Part shown: positions 55,284 through 64,000 of the stretch, one piece after another | Numbering within the stretch: position 1 is the stretch's first letter | How the letters are laid out: every line of letters starts with the position of its first letter | DNA from: Streptomyces sp. CB02366 | Lineage (GTDB): Bacteria > Actinomycetota > Actinomycetes > Streptomycetales > Streptomycetaceae | DNA: 64,000 nt | NCBI RefSeq assembly: GCF_001905905.1 | Contig: NZ_LIVT01000001.1 | Span: 248,001-312,000, forward strand | Reading direction: 5' to 3' | The notes under the pieces: generated by a model | What the model saw: only the letters and a program-made list of their open reading frames with translations | Told to the model about the DNA's origin: nothing | Databases searched by the model: none | Position numbers and translations under genes: made by a program

Positions 55284-55369
55284 GTCCTGCACTTCGGTGA
55301 TCGACCCGCCTCCGTCGCCGGGGCGATGTTCCGCGCAGCCTGTCCCTTGGCCTATGCCGGTCTCGATCC

Positions 55370-55396
55370 TACAATGGACAATGTCTAAGTCAAGCA
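55370..55396. promoter_or_regulatory. Catalase promoter with candidate CatR operator
   Basis: On the minus strand TTGACT (-35-like), sixteen bases, TAGGAT (-10-like). The spacer TTAGACATTGTCCATTGT is the AT-rich, partly palindromic kind of site used by CatR/PerR repressors. A second AT-rich repeat lies at about 55411-55435. Confidence 0.55.
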
Positions 55397-55521
55397 AACA
55401 TCCAAAACCGTTGATTATCCAAGATCATTGATCATCCAGGGTCATGAAAGATCCAGAAACACCGCACGTCCAAAGTCACACCCGATCGGGATTCCGTCCC
55501 TCCACTGTTAGGCTGGGCCCC

Positions 55522-55941
55522 ATGAGCGACCTGCTGGAACGACTTCGCGGACGCGGCTGGCGCATGACGGCGCAGCGGCGTGTCGTGGCTGAGGTCCTCG
55601 ACGGGGACCATGTGCACCTGACGGCGGACGAGGTCCACGCGAGGGCCGTCTCCCGGCTGCCGGAGATCTCCCGCGCCACCGTCTACAACACGCTCGGCGA
55701 GATGGTGTCCCTCGGCGAGGTGCTGGAGGTGTCCACCGACCGCCGGGCCAAGCGCTACGACCCGAACGCCCACCGCCCCCACCACCACCTGGTGTGCGGC
55801 CGGTGCGGCGCGATCCGGGACGTGCACCCGGCGGGCAACCCGCTGGCGGACCTCCCGGTGGACGAGCGCTACGGCTTCGCGGTCTCCGACGTCGAGGTCA
55901 CCTACCGCGGCCTCTGCCCGGACTGCGCTCCGGCCGCCTGA
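55522..55941 (+). CDS. catR: Fur-family peroxide-sensing repressor CatR
   Basis: Fur/PerR-type metalloregulator of 139 residues. The winged helix is at about 10-75 (HLTADEVHARAV, ISRATVYNTL). The metal sites are HRPHHHLVCGRCG and the C-terminal CPDC pair. It senses H2O2 through metal-catalysed oxidation. A -10-like TAGGCT (55509-55514) ends seven bases before the ATG and no ribosome site is seen, suggesting a leaderless message. A 15-bp hairpin follows. Confidence 0.94.
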   Translation: MSDLLERLRGRGWRMTAQRRVVAEVLDGDHVHLTADEVHARAVSRLPEISRATVYNTLGEMVSLGEVLEVSTDRRAKRYDPNAHRPHHHLVCGRCGAIRDVHPAGNPLADLPVDERYGFAVSDVEVTYRGLCPDCAPAA

Positions 55942-55952
55942 AAGCGACCCCG

Positions 55953-55986
55953 GCCGGGCCCGCCCGTGAGAACGGGCGGGCCCGGC
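55953..55986. terminator. Hairpin terminator after catR
   Basis: Perfect 15-bp stem (55953-55967 and 55972-55986), loop GAGA. Confidence 0.85.
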
Positions 55987-56043
55987 TTCGCGCGTTCACC
56001 GCCTTCTCCCCCGTCGACCGCGGACCCTCCCGGTCCCGGACAT

Positions 56044-56082
56044 GACGAAGGCCCGGATCTCGGGGAGATCCGGGCCTTCGTC
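56044..56082. terminator. Terminator of the first initiator tRNA gene
   Basis: Perfect 18-bp stem (56044-56061 and 56065-56082), three-base loop. On the plus strand it is followed by a T tract, so it can also stop catR read-through. An identical copy lies at 58560. Confidence 0.85.
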
Positions 56083-56089
56083 TTTTCAG

Positions 56090-56163
56090 TAGCGGGGACA
56101 GGATTTGAACCTGCGACCTCTGGGTTATGAGCCCAGCGAGCTACCGAGCTGCTCCACCCCGCG
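56090..56163 (-). tRNA. Initiator tRNA-fMet (CAT), copy 1
   Basis: 74-nt gene without encoded CCA. The anticodon loop is CTCATAA and the anticodon stem has the three consecutive G:C pairs typical of initiators. The acceptor end CGCGGGG/CCCCGCT leaves a C1:U72 mismatch, another initiator mark. Confidence 0.96.
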
Positions 56164-56271
56164 TCGGTGAATGCAACGTTACGTCAGCGGGTCGGGCGAT
56201 GCAAATCCCTTCACGGCGCCCCGGCCGGGAGGCCGTACGCGGTCGTCCACGGCGCCGCGCGCGGCCCCGCG

Positions 56272-58380
56272 TCACGCGGTCAGCTCCTGGTGGAGCGCCT
56301 CGCGCAGCCGCGCCGCCCGCTCGGCCACCTCGGCCGGCCCCAGCTCCACGGCCCGCGCGCACCAGCGCTGCCCCTCGGTCAGCTCGCCCCGGCGGGCGGC
56401 GAGGAGCGCCAGGCGCAGCGCGGCGCGGCCGTGCCCGGCTCCGGCGGCCCGGGTCCACCACAGGGCGGCCTCGCGTTCGCTGCCCTCGCGGGCCAGCAGC
56501 AGCCCGAGGTTGAAGGCACCGTTGCGGCTGCCCGCCTCGGCGGCCTCCCGGTACCAGTGGGCGGCGCTCTCCACGTCCCCCCGGGCCGCGGCGAGCATGC
56601 CGACCCGGACCTGGGCGCGGCGGTGGCCCTGCTGCGCGGCCCGCTCGTACCACTCCTCGCACTCGGTCTTCTCCGGCATCGGCTCGCCGAGCGCCGGAGG
56701 CCCCGGGGGCGGCTGGCGCGCGTCCAGCACCCCGGCCAGCCGGAAAGCCGCCTCCGCGCTACCACCGCCCGCCGCGCAGCGCAGGTGCCGCTCGGCCTCC
56801 TGGTCCTCCCCCTCGCGCAGGAGGGCGATGCCGACCTGGAGCGCGGCGTCGGTGTGCCCGGCCGCCGCGGCCCGCTCGTACCAGCCGAGCGCCGTACGGT
56901 CCTCGTCGCGCCCCGCGTGCAGGATGCCCAGGTTGAAGGCGGCGTCGACGCTGCCCGCCTCGGCCGCCTTGGAGAACCAGGGCTCGGCCCCGGTGTGGTC
57001 GCCGGCCTGGAGGAGCAGGACCGCGAGCGCGTTGGCGGCCTCGCGGTGCCCGGCGTACGCGGCGCGGCGGTACCACTGCTCAGCCTGCGGGATGCGGTCC
57101 TGGGCGGCGCAGAGCAGCCCGAGGTTGTACGCCCCGTTGACGTCCCCGGCGTCCATGGCGGCCCGGTACCAGCGCTCGGCGGTCTGCTGCTCACCGCGCG
57201 CGGCGTGCAGTGCGCCGAGCGCGTTGGCGGCGTTGCCGTCGCCGTCCTGGGCGGCGCGCAGCCACCACACGGCGGCGCTCTCCTCGTCGCCGGCGTCGCG
57301 CAGCAGGAAGCCCAGCGCGCAGGCGGCGCGCGCTTCGCCCGCCTTGGCGGAGGTGAGGTACCAGCGCCCGGCCTCCTTCAGCTCGCCGCGCTGCTCCAGG
57401 ATCGCGCCGAGGTGCAGGGCGGCGCGCCGGTGTCCGCGGGCGGCGGCCTGGCGGTACCACTGCTCGGCCTCGCCGACCCGCCCGGCGGCGGGCCCCGCCA
57501 CCGGACCGTCGCCGTGGGCCGCGCCCTTGCCGACCGCGGCGTCCGCGGGGGGAGCGGGCGCGACGGCCGGGAGGATCGGGCCCGTCCCGGTCCGTCCCGG
57601 GCCGCGGCCGAGGCCGAAGGCGTCGTGGGGGTCCTCGACGGCCTTGCGTTCCAGGGCGCGGGCCAGCCGGTAGGCGGCTTCGCGGTGCCCCTGTTCGGCG
57701 GCGGCGCGCAGCCAGCGCTCGGCGCCGACGTCGCTGCGGTGCTCCAGGAGGTCGGCGAGCGCGTACGCGCCGAGCGCGTGGCCCTGCTCGGCGGACTGCC
57801 GCAGCCAGTACTCCGCACCGGGCTCGTCGCCGCGCTCGCGGAGGTGCCGTCCGAGCGCGTGCGCGGCGGCGGCGGAGCCGGCCACGGCGGCGATCCGCCA
57901 CCAGCCGGCGGCCTCGTCCGGGTAGCCGCGCTGGTGCAGCAGGACGCCCAGGTTGTTCGCGGCGGCCCGGTCGCCGTCCGCGGTGGCGGCGCGCAGGTAG
58001 CGCTCGGCGCCGTCCAGGTCTCCCCGACGCAGCAGCAGGGCGCCCAGGACGCTCATGGAGGCGGTGTCCCCCGCGTCGGCGGCGCGTCGGTGGCGCGCCT
58101 CGCTCTCGGCGTGGTCCGCGGCGTCGACCGCGTCGGTGGTGGCGTCCTCGGGAACGGTGTCCTCGGGCGTGGGGCCGCCCTCGGGCGCGGCGCCGTCATC
58201 GGACGGGACCGCCTCGTCGGACGAGGCCGCGCCGAGGTCGCCGGTCCGCTGGACCGGTGCACCCGCCCCGGCGATGGCAGCGGCGAAAGCCGCGTCTACC
58301 GCGCTCTCCGCGTCGTGGCCGCGCTGCCGCACAAACCGCCCTGTCTCCAACAGAGTTGCCCTGTCCCCCATAAATACCAT
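56272..58380 (-). CDS. Sel1/TPR-repeat protein
   Basis: 702 residues, almost all Sel1-like repeats (pattern A-x-x-LG-x-LL...A-x-x-WY-RAA-x-x-G), about fourteen units in two blocks. A Gly/Pro-rich linker (about residues 262-300) separates the blocks and an acidic disordered region lies near the N-terminus. No signal peptide or catalytic motif. Such proteins act as interaction scaffolds. AGGTGG lies seven bases before the ATG at 58380; an in-frame ATG at 58371 is an alternative. It lies between two identical initiator tRNA genes on the same strand. Confidence 0.85.
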   Translation of the reverse strand: MVFMGDRATLLETGRFVRQRGHDAESAVDAAFAAAIAGAGAPVQRTGDLGAASSDEAVPSDDGAAPEGGPTPEDTVPEDATTDAVDAADHAESEARHRRAADAGDTASMSVLGALLLRRGDLDGAERYLRAATADGDRAAANNLGVLLHQRGYPDEAAGWWRIAAVAGSAAAAHALGRHLRERGDEPGAEYWLRQSAEQGHALGAYALADLLEHRSDVGAERWLRAAAEQGHREAAYRLARALERKAVEDPHDAFGLGRGPGRTGTGPILPAVAPAPPADAAVGKGAAHGDGPVAGPAAGRVGEAEQWYRQAAARGHRRAALHLGAILEQRGELKEAGRWYLTSAKAGEARAACALGFLLRDAGDEESAAVWWLRAAQDGDGNAANALGALHAARGEQQTAERWYRAAMDAGDVNGAYNLGLLCAAQDRIPQAEQWYRRAAYAGHREAANALAVLLLQAGDHTGAEPWFSKAAEAGSVDAAFNLGILHAGRDEDRTALGWYERAAAAGHTDAALQVGIALLREGEDQEAERHLRCAAGGGSAEAAFRLAGVLDARQPPPGPPALGEPMPEKTECEEWYERAAQQGHRRAQVRVGMLAAARGDVESAAHWYREAAEAGSRNGAFNLGLLLAREGSEREAALWWTRAAGAGHGRAALRLALLAARRGELTEGQRWCARAVELGPAEVAERAARLREALHQELTA

Positions 58381-58559
58381 CGTCGCACCACCTGTAACCC
58401 GCGTACACCTGGTATATCGCGGACAGTGAGGTCACTACAGCGTTTTGTCGACATGCCCACAGAGAGACAAGTGAAACACGTCCGGACCCAACTGCTGCCC
58501 AGTGAACCGCGCTTCACGCCCACCGCTTGAAATCGTCACGGCACGGTCACCACAGGCAT

Positions 58560-58598
58560 GACGAAGGCCCGGATCTCGGGGAGATCCGGGCCTTCGTC
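58560..58598. terminator. Terminator of the second initiator tRNA gene
   Basis: Identical 18-bp stem to that at 56044, same loop and flanking bases. Confidence 0.85.
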
Positions 58599-58605
58599 TT
58601 TTCAG

Positions 58606-58679
58606 TAGCGGGGACAGGATTTGAACCTGCGACCTCTGGGTTATGAGCCCAGCGAGCTACCGAGCTGCTCCACCCCGCG
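58606..58679 (-). tRNA. Initiator tRNA-fMet (CAT), copy 2
   Basis: Identical in sequence to copy 1, including terminator and the bases between. Anticodon CAT, three G:C pairs in the anticodon stem and C1:U72 mismatch. Confidence 0.96.
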
Positions 58680-58721
58680 TCGTTGTGTTCAAACAGTACC
58701 ACGACGCGGGGTGGACTCTTC

Positions 58722-61700
58722 TCAGCTGCCCTGGTCGGAGCCCTTCTCGGCCCCTTCGGACTTCCTCGCCGGGTCCGCGGACTTCTCGGCGCTCGCGGGC
58801 GAAGCCGAACCGTCCGGCTCGGCGTCGGCCGCCGGCTTGTCGCCGTCGGCCTTGTCCCCCTCGCCGCCCGCCTCGGGCTGCGCGGCGGCGGCCCGCTCCA
58901 GAGCCTCCTGGAGAGCGTCCTGCGCCTTGCCGTAGGCCGGCCAGTCCTGCTCCTTGAGCGCCTTCTCGCCGTCCTCGTACGCCTTCTGGGCGTCCGCGAT
59001 GGCCTTCTTGAGCGCCGCGTCACCGGTGGCCGGGGGCTCGTCGGTCTCGCCCGGCGGCTCGCTCGGGTCGGGCGGCGTCGTGTCCGCGTCGCCGTCGACC
59101 CCGAAGACCGCGTTGAGAGCGTCACCCAGGTTGTTCTCGAAGACGATCTTCGATCCGTACGAGGCGGCGACCTTCCGCAGCAGCGGGTAGTTCTGGTTGC
59201 CACCGCGCGTGTAGACCGGCTCGATGTAGAGGAAGCCGCCCTCCAGCGGAACCGTCAGCAGGTTGCCGTACTCGATGTCCGAGTCGGTGCCCTTCAGGTT
59301 CCGCACGAACTCGGCGACGTCGTCGTTGCCGTTGAGCTCACTCTGCACCTGGCCGGGGCCCTTCACCGTGGAGGTGACCCGCAGCAGCCGCATGGTGCCG
59401 TAGTCCTTGCTGGCCGCGTCCGCGTTCACCGCCATGAAGGCCCCCAGGTTGGGGCGGCCCCGGGGGGTGAACGTGGTGGTCAGCGAGAACTCCTGCGCCT
59501 CCTGGCCCGGCATCTTCATGCTCAGGTAGTACGGCGGAACGGAGCCCGGCTCCTTGTTGGTCGGGTCGTCCGGCACCTGCCACGCGTCGGAGCCGCTGTA
59601 GAACTGCGCGGGGTCCTCGACGTGGTAGCGGGTCAGCAGCTCGCGCTGGACCTTGAAGAGGTCCTGCGGGTACCGCAGGTGGTCCATCAGCGCCTTCGGG
59701 ATGTCGCTCCGGGCCTCGACCGTCCCCGGGAACGCCTTGCGCCAGGTCTTGAGGACCGGGTCCTCGGTGTCCCACTCGTACAGCTTGACCTTGCCGTCGT
59801 ACGCGTCGACGGTGGCCTTCACCGAGTTGCGGATGTAGTTGACCTGGTTCTGCTGGGCGACGACCGCGCGCTGGTTGGTCGTCAGCGAGTCGGCCGTGGT
59901 GTCGCCGAGCGTCGTCCGGGACGCGTACGGGTAGCCGTTGCTCGTGGTGTACGCGTCGACGACCCACTGGATCCGGCCGTCCACGACCGCCGGGTAGGCG
60001 TCCCCGTCGATGGTCAGCCACGGGGCGACCGCCTCGACGCGCTCCTTGGGCGTGCGGTTGTACAGGATGCGCGAGCCCTCGCCGATGGCTCCCGAGTACA
60101 TGATCTGCGGCTCGCTGAACGAGACCGCGTACGCGGCGCGGTTGAAGGTGTTGGAGAGACTGACCCCGCTGTCGCCCTTGTAGCTGGTGGTCTTCTCGCC
60201 GTCCTCCTCGTAGTCGAGCTCCTTCTGGGGCCCGCCGACGATGGAGTACTGCTCGGTCTTCTCGCCGTAGTAGATCCGCTGCTCGTACGTGCCGAACTCA
60301 CCGGTGGAGGGCAGGCCCGACTCGGTGAAGTCCGGGGATCCCGTCGGGTTGGTGCCGGTGGTGGTGCCGCGGGCCGCGATGGCGCCGTAGCCGTGGGTGT
60401 ACGTGAAGTGGTCGTTGATCCAGTTCCGCTTGGGGATGCCCTGGATGTTCAGCTCCCGCAGACCGATGACGGTGTCCTGCTCCTTGCCGTCCTCGTCCTT
60501 GTAGCGGTCGACGTCGAGCGTCTTGGGGAACTGGTAGTAGTTCCTCCGCTGCTGGAGCTGCTGGAAGGCCGGCGAGACGACGTTGGGGTCCATCACGCGG
60601 TAGCTGGCGGCGGTGTTGGCCGCGGCCCGCAGCTTGGTGTCGTCCTCCGTGGCCGCCTGTCCGTCGTAGTCGTCCACCTTGGCGTCATCGATGTCGTACG
60701 CGTCGCGTGTGGCGTCGATGTTCTTCTGGATGAACGGCGCTTCCTTGGCCTGCTCGTTCGGCTGGACCTGGAACTTCTGCACGATCGCCGGGTAGAGCCC
60801 GCCGATCAGGATCGCCGAGAGCACCATCAGGCCGAAGCCGATGACCGGGAGCTGCCAGGTGCGGCGCCACAGCGTCGCGAAGAACAGCACCGCGCAGATC
60901 ACGGCGATGCAGAACAGGATGGTCTTCGCCGGAAGGTAGGCGTTGGCGTCGACGTACCGCAGACCCGTCCAGTTGTCGGTGGCCTTGAAGTCGCTGGACT
61001 TCACGGCCAGGCCGTACCGGTCGAGCCAGTACGCCACGGCCTTCAGGGAGACGAAGACGCCGAGCAGCACCGAGAGGTGGCCGGTGGCCGCCCCGGTGGC
61101 GCGGGCGCCGGGGCTGGTGATGCGCAGTCCGCCGTACAGGTAGTGGGTCAGCGCGGCGGCGATCAGCGAGAGCACGGTCGCCGCGAAGCCGAAGCCCAGC
61201 AGGAAGCGGTACCACGGCAGGTCGAACGCGAAGAAGGCGACGTCCAGCTTGAACTGGGGGTCCTTCTGGTTGAACGGCACGCCGTTGATGTACAGCAGCC
61301 AGGTGCGCCACTGACCGGAGGAGGAGGCTCCGGCGATCAGCCCGACGAGCGCCGTGACGGCGAGCAGCACCCACTTCTTGTAGGGGGCGATGCTCATGCG
61401 GTAGCGGTCCAGGCTCTGCTGCTCCAGCGACATCGCGCTCAGCGGCGGCCGGAGCCGGTGCGCGAGCCAGATGTTCACGCCGACGGCGAGCGCCATCAGC
61501 AGTCCGAAGACGAGGAACAGCCCGATCTTGGTCCACAGGGTGGTGGTGAAGACGGATGAATACGCGACCGACCTGTACCAGAGCCAGTCCGTCCAGAACC
61601 CCGCGAACATGACGAAAGCCATGGCGAGGACCGCCAGGACACCCAAAGTCATGAGCAGGGTTCGGGCACGCCGGGACGGGCGGCCGACTCTGATCCGTGG

Positions 61701-61742
61701 CCCGGTCGGGCCTCCGCCGCGGTCCGGCATCTGGAAAGCCAA
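58722..61742 (-). CDS. UPF0182-family large membrane protein
   Basis: About 1006 residues: seven membrane helices in the first 330, a large probably extracellular domain (about 350-880), and an acidic, Ala/Lys-rich disordered tail of about 100 residues. No enzymatic motif is recognised; the family is universal in actinobacteria and uncharacterised. I favour a TTG start at 61742 (giving [10 protein letters not shown]), which has GAGG eight bases upstream; the ATG at 61730 has no visible site. Confidence 0.87.
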   Translation of the reverse strand: MAFQMPDRGGGPTGPRIRVGRPSRRARTLLMTLGVLAVLAMAFVMFAGFWTDWLWYRSVAYSSVFTTTLWTKIGLFLVFGLLMALAVGVNIWLAHRLRPPLSAMSLEQQSLDRYRMSIAPYKKWVLLAVTALVGLIAGASSSGQWRTWLLYINGVPFNQKDPQFKLDVAFFAFDLPWYRFLLGFGFAATVLSLIAAALTHYLYGGLRITSPGARATGAATGHLSVLLGVFVSLKAVAYWLDRYGLAVKSSDFKATDNWTGLRYVDANAYLPAKTILFCIAVICAVLFFATLWRRTWQLPVIGFGLMVLSAILIGGLYPAIVQKFQVQPNEQAKEAPFIQKNIDATRDAYDIDDAKVDDYDGQAATEDDTKLRAAANTAASYRVMDPNVVSPAFQQLQQRRNYYQFPKTLDVDRYKDEDGKEQDTVIGLRELNIQGIPKRNWINDHFTYTHGYGAIAARGTTTGTNPTGSPDFTESGLPSTGEFGTYEQRIYYGEKTEQYSIVGGPQKELDYEEDGEKTTSYKGDSGVSLSNTFNRAAYAVSFSEPQIMYSGAIGEGSRILYNRTPKERVEAVAPWLTIDGDAYPAVVDGRIQWVVDAYTTSNGYPYASRTTLGDTTADSLTTNQRAVVAQQNQVNYIRNSVKATVDAYDGKVKLYEWDTEDPVLKTWRKAFPGTVEARSDIPKALMDHLRYPQDLFKVQRELLTRYHVEDPAQFYSGSDAWQVPDDPTNKEPGSVPPYYLSMKMPGQEAQEFSLTTTFTPRGRPNLGAFMAVNADAASKDYGTMRLLRVTSTVKGPGQVQSELNGNDDVAEFVRNLKGTDSDIEYGNLLTVPLEGGFLYIEPVYTRGGNQNYPLLRKVAASYGSKIVFENNLGDALNAVFGVDGDADTTPPDPSEPPGETDEPPATGDAALKKAIADAQKAYEDGEKALKEQDWPAYGKAQDALQEALERAAAAQPEAGGEGDKADGDKPAADAEPDGSASPASAEKSADPARKSEGAEKGSDQGS

Positions 61743-61860
61743 CGTGCGCACCTCGAAGTTCGCGGTCGTGTGGAACAGGCCCAGGGATCGTAGAGCCCAC
61801 CTATGCAACTTACTGAGGCTTTACCTAGTTCCCGTTCCCGGGGCGGAAGGAGGCAGGATA

Positions 61861-62427
61861 TTGCCCATGCCCAACGTTTCCCCCGCAGGACCCCCGATGG
61901 CCGCGAGTCCGCTCACCGTCGCCGTCCTCGAAATCGACGCCTATGCCTCCAACCTCGGCTGGGACCAGCCGGCCCGGCTGTTCGCCCTGGTCGACACCGC
62001 GCAGCTGCGCGTCCAGGAGCCCGGTCTGGCCGCTCAGCTGGGTCTGGAGGACCCCGGCTCCTCCGTCGCCGCCCTCACCCCGATCGAGCAGGACGAGCTG
62101 CCGCCGGGCACCGCGCTCGACGACTTCCTCGCCACCATCGCCTGGCCCGACGCGGTGGTCGGCTGCGCCATGACCGTGGAACGGCTGATGCTGCCGCCGT
62201 CCGCCGAGGCCTCCGTGCCGGAGGGTCTCAGCGACCGGCAGTTGACGAAATGGGTGGCCGACCACCCCGACCGGCAGGAGGTGCGGATGACGGTGGCCGT
62301 CCTGCGGGACGGGGCCCGCGAGTCCGCCGTACGGCTGCGCGAGAAGGACTCGCCCACCGAGGTGCTGACCGGCTCCGGCCTGGTGCCCGGCCTCGCCGAC
62401 GCGCTCGCGGCGACGTTCGAGTCCTGA
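61861..62427 (+). CDS. PPA1309-family protein, function unknown
   Basis: 188 residues without signal peptide or helices, containing AVLEIDAYASNLGWDQPARLFALVDT and TIAWPDAVVGCAMTVERLMLP, which recall the actinobacterial PPA1309 family. AAGGAGG lies seven bases before the TTG at 61861 and thirteen before the ATG at 61867, so the TTG is preferred. It is divergent from the UPF0182 gene and convergent with the protease gene. Confidence 0.8.
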   Translation: MPMPNVSPAGPPMAASPLTVAVLEIDAYASNLGWDQPARLFALVDTAQLRVQEPGLAAQLGLEDPGSSVAALTPIEQDELPPGTALDDFLATIAWPDAVVGCAMTVERLMLPPSAEASVPEGLSDRQLTKWVADHPDRQEVRMTVAVLRDGARESAVRLREKDSPTEVLTGSGLVPGLADALAATFES

Positions 62428-62429
62428 TC

Positions 62430-62474
62430 CGGCCGCTGCCCGGGAGCCCTCGCGGGCCCCGGGCGGCGCGGCCG
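62430..62474. terminator. Bidirectional terminator between the PPA1309-family and PDZ-protease genes
   Basis: Outer stem CGGCCG/CGGCCG and inner stem GCCCGGG/CCCGGGC, abutting the protease stop codon at 62475. Confidence 0.7.
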
Positions 62475-63587
62475 TCAGCCGGTCGAGCAGCTGGGCAGGC
62501 CAGCGGTCTTCCCCATGCGGATCAGCTCCATCGACTTCGTGGCGTCCTCGACGGTCTTGACCCGCACCAGGGTGAGTCCGTCGGGCGTGTCGGCCGCGGC
62601 CGAGGCACAGTTGTCGTCGGGCGTGAGGAAGTAGCGGGCCCCGGCCTCGCGGGCGGCGACCAGCTTCATGGTGATGCCGCCGATCGGGCCGACCTCGCCC
62701 GCGTCGTCGATGGTGCCGGTGCCCGCGACGAACGTGCCGCCGGTCAGATCGCCCGGGGTGAGCTTGTCGATGATGCCCAGGGAGAACATCAGCCCGGCGC
62801 TGGGGCCGCCGACGTCGGCGAGTTTGATGTCGATCTCGAACGGGAACGTGTGGTCGGTCCCGGCCCTGATGCCGACGATCGCCCGGCCCTCGCCGCCCGC
62901 CTCGCCCTCGCCCTGGTCGGGGGCCTTCACCGTCTTGACGGTGATCTTCTCGCCGCCCTCGGGGGCGCGGCCGGCCTTCTCGGCGGCGGCGGCCTCCTTC
63001 GCCGGCACGATGGTGAAGACGACGTTCTCGCCGGGGCGGTGCTGGGTGACGAGCTTCGCCACGTCGTCGGGCTCCTTGACCGCCGTGCCGTCGACGGCCT
63101 TGATCACGTCGCCCGCGTGCAGCCTGCCCTCGGAGGGACTGCCCTTGACCACGGTGGAGACCACGACCTGGGTGGCGACCGGGATGTCCAGTTGCTTCAG
63201 GGCCGCCACCTTGGCGCTCTCCTGGGACTGGCTGAACTCCTCGGCGTTCTCCTGGGTGGACTGTTCCTCGGTCTTCCCGTTCGGGTAGAGCGTGTCGTGC
63301 GGGACCACGACGCTGTCGTGGGCCAGCCAGCCGTAGACGGCCTCGACGATGTTCATCCGGTACTCCGCCCCGGTGACGCGGACCGTCGTCATGTTGAGAT
63401 GGCCGGAAGCCGGGTACGTCTTGCGACCGGAGATCTGCAGGACGGGCTCGCCGCGCGCGTCGCCCAGGGTGTTCACCGTCGGTCCGGGGGACATCTCCGC
63501 ATACGGCACTTTGATCAGCACGCCTGCGCAGAGCAGCGCGATGAGGACGAGGGTGGAGGCGAGCATCGTCGCGGTGCGGCGTGGCAT
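62475..63587 (-). CDS. PDZ-domain Lon-like serine protease (YlbL family)
   Basis: 370 residues: one N-terminal membrane helix (LASTLVLIALLCAGVLI), an extracytoplasmic PDZ domain (about 130-200, VVKGSPSEGRLHAGDVI) and a Lon-type proteolytic domain. The catalytic Ser is in GGPSAGLMF and Lys in GGITMKLVAA. It probably degrades or processes envelope proteins. The start is the ATG at 63587. Confidence 0.92.
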   Translation of the reverse strand: MPRRTATMLASTLVLIALLCAGVLIKVPYAEMSPGPTVNTLGDARGEPVLQISGRKTYPASGHLNMTTVRVTGAEYRMNIVEAVYGWLAHDSVVVPHDTLYPNGKTEEQSTQENAEEFSQSQESAKVAALKQLDIPVATQVVVSTVVKGSPSEGRLHAGDVIKAVDGTAVKEPDDVAKLVTQHRPGENVVFTIVPAKEAAAAEKAGRAPEGGEKITVKTVKAPDQGEGEAGGEGRAIVGIRAGTDHTFPFEIDIKLADVGGPSAGLMFSLGIIDKLTPGDLTGGTFVAGTGTIDDAGEVGPIGGITMKLVAAREAGARYFLTPDDNCASAAADTPDGLTLVRVKTVEDATKSMELIRMGKTAGLPSCSTG

Positions 63588-63688
63588 GGAACGACAGTAC
63601 GGGAAGGGCCTGTCAGTGCACCGCAGGGGCCGGTCCGTCCGGGGGCGACCGGAACGCGGCGGAAGACGTCACGCGGCGTGCGTCGGTC

Positions 63689-63859
63689 TCAGGCGGCCTC
63701 GGAACCGGAATGCGATTTGGCCATCGCGTCGCGGAAACGGGCGTAGCCGGCGAGTTCGGTGACATCGCCGGTCGTTCGATTGCGGGCGGCCCAACCCGCC
63801 CATATCGCACCGCCGACAGCAGCTATGACAGGAATCAACAGCCAAGCGAGTGCCGCCAT
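63689..63859 (-). CDS. Small single-span membrane protein, function unknown
   Basis: 56 residues: MAALAWLLIPVIAAVGGAIWAGW-type membrane helix followed by a hydrophilic tail containing VTELAGYARFRDAMAKS. GGGAGG lies five bases before the ATG at 63859. It lies upstream of the PDZ protease in the same direction. No family is recognised. Confidence 0.75.
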   Translation of the reverse strand: MAALAWLLIPVIAAVGGAIWAGWAARNRTTGDVTELAGYARFRDAMAKSHSGSEAA

Positions 63860-64000
63860 CACGACCTCCCTACCCATGAGCGACCGGGTACCCCGATCAG
63901 CAGATTAACGATCCGGAAGACCAACGCTCATGGCGGGGGTGCGGTTACGCAAATCGGGGCCGATGCGTCTCCGTACGGTTTGCGATCAGCAGGCTCCGAC

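Noticed and set aside
61867..62427. ATG start for the PPA1309-family gene
   Set aside because: The AAGGAGG site is thirteen bases away, but seven from the TTG at 61861; the choice changes only two residues.

Overview
The window is high-GC DNA with Streptomyces hallmarks: strong third-position G/C bias, a WhiB-like gene, the das chitobiose-uptake locus, the sigR-rsrA redox pair, a cobalamin-riboswitch-controlled class Ia ribonucleotide reductase, a TTA leucine codon in a regulator and initiator tRNAs with a C1:U72 mismatch. Many gene orders match what I remember of the S. coelicolor SCO52xx core region. The strain looks like a Streptomyces with one large accessory cluster inserted into a conserved core. 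All similarity statements come from reading the sequence, not from a search.

Layout. 1-4.1 kb: a family 2B encapsulin shell gene (EshA-like, cut by the window edge), then nsrR and the flavohemoglobin gene hmp, each with an NsrR-type operator, and a PLP-dependent deaminase/desulfhydrase. 4.1-9.8 kb: Na+/H+ antiporter, UBP zinc-finger protein, the anti-sigma/sigma pair ushX-sigH with a sigma-B/H-type promoter, a membrane protein, a lipid kinase and wblE. 9.9-20 kb: a sensor kinase, then the GlcNAc/chitobiose module (SIS-domain enzyme, nagB, GH3 glucosaminidase, dasC, dasB, dasA, dasR). DasR-type dre sites lie before nagB, dasA and, less expectedly, the kinase. 20-31.8 kb: a compact minus-strand block of about ten translationally coupled genes. 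It encodes a DPPR-synthase-like UbiA, a class III aminotransferase, an SDR, three glycosyltransferases, a YbhN-like flippase and two membrane-anchored EEP hydrolases resembling VanJ. This is the best candidate for an undescribed system, probably making a polyprenyl-linked or lipid-linked aminosugar glycan.

32-42.6 kb: a TTA-containing TrmB/LuxR-type regulator with a dre-like site, cstA with its small partner, a lipoprotein, then NrdR-like boxes, a cobalamin riboswitch and nrdA-nrdB-nrdS, and def. 42.7-47.5 kb: a TPR protein, a poorly coding and probably frameshifted stretch, and rsrA/sigR with a perfect sigma-R autoregulatory promoter and an extended upstream start, followed by a hydrolase and a SRAP-domain protein. 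47.5-56 kb: site-2-protease-like protein, aroA, rsgA, an SMR transporter, a TetR regulator whose end runs into a palindromic repeat, hisN, a CBS protein, a 181-bp inverted-repeat element, and the catalase/CatR divergon. 56-64 kb: two identical initiator-tRNA-plus-terminator units flanking a Sel1-repeat protein, then a UPF0182 protein, a PPA1309-family protein, a Lon-like PDZ protease and a small membrane protein.

Together the genes describe nutrient sensing (GlcNAc via DasR), stress control (NO, thiol oxidation, osmotic stress, peroxide) and nucleotide metabolism, plus one accessory envelope-glycan pathway between dasR and the nrd operon.
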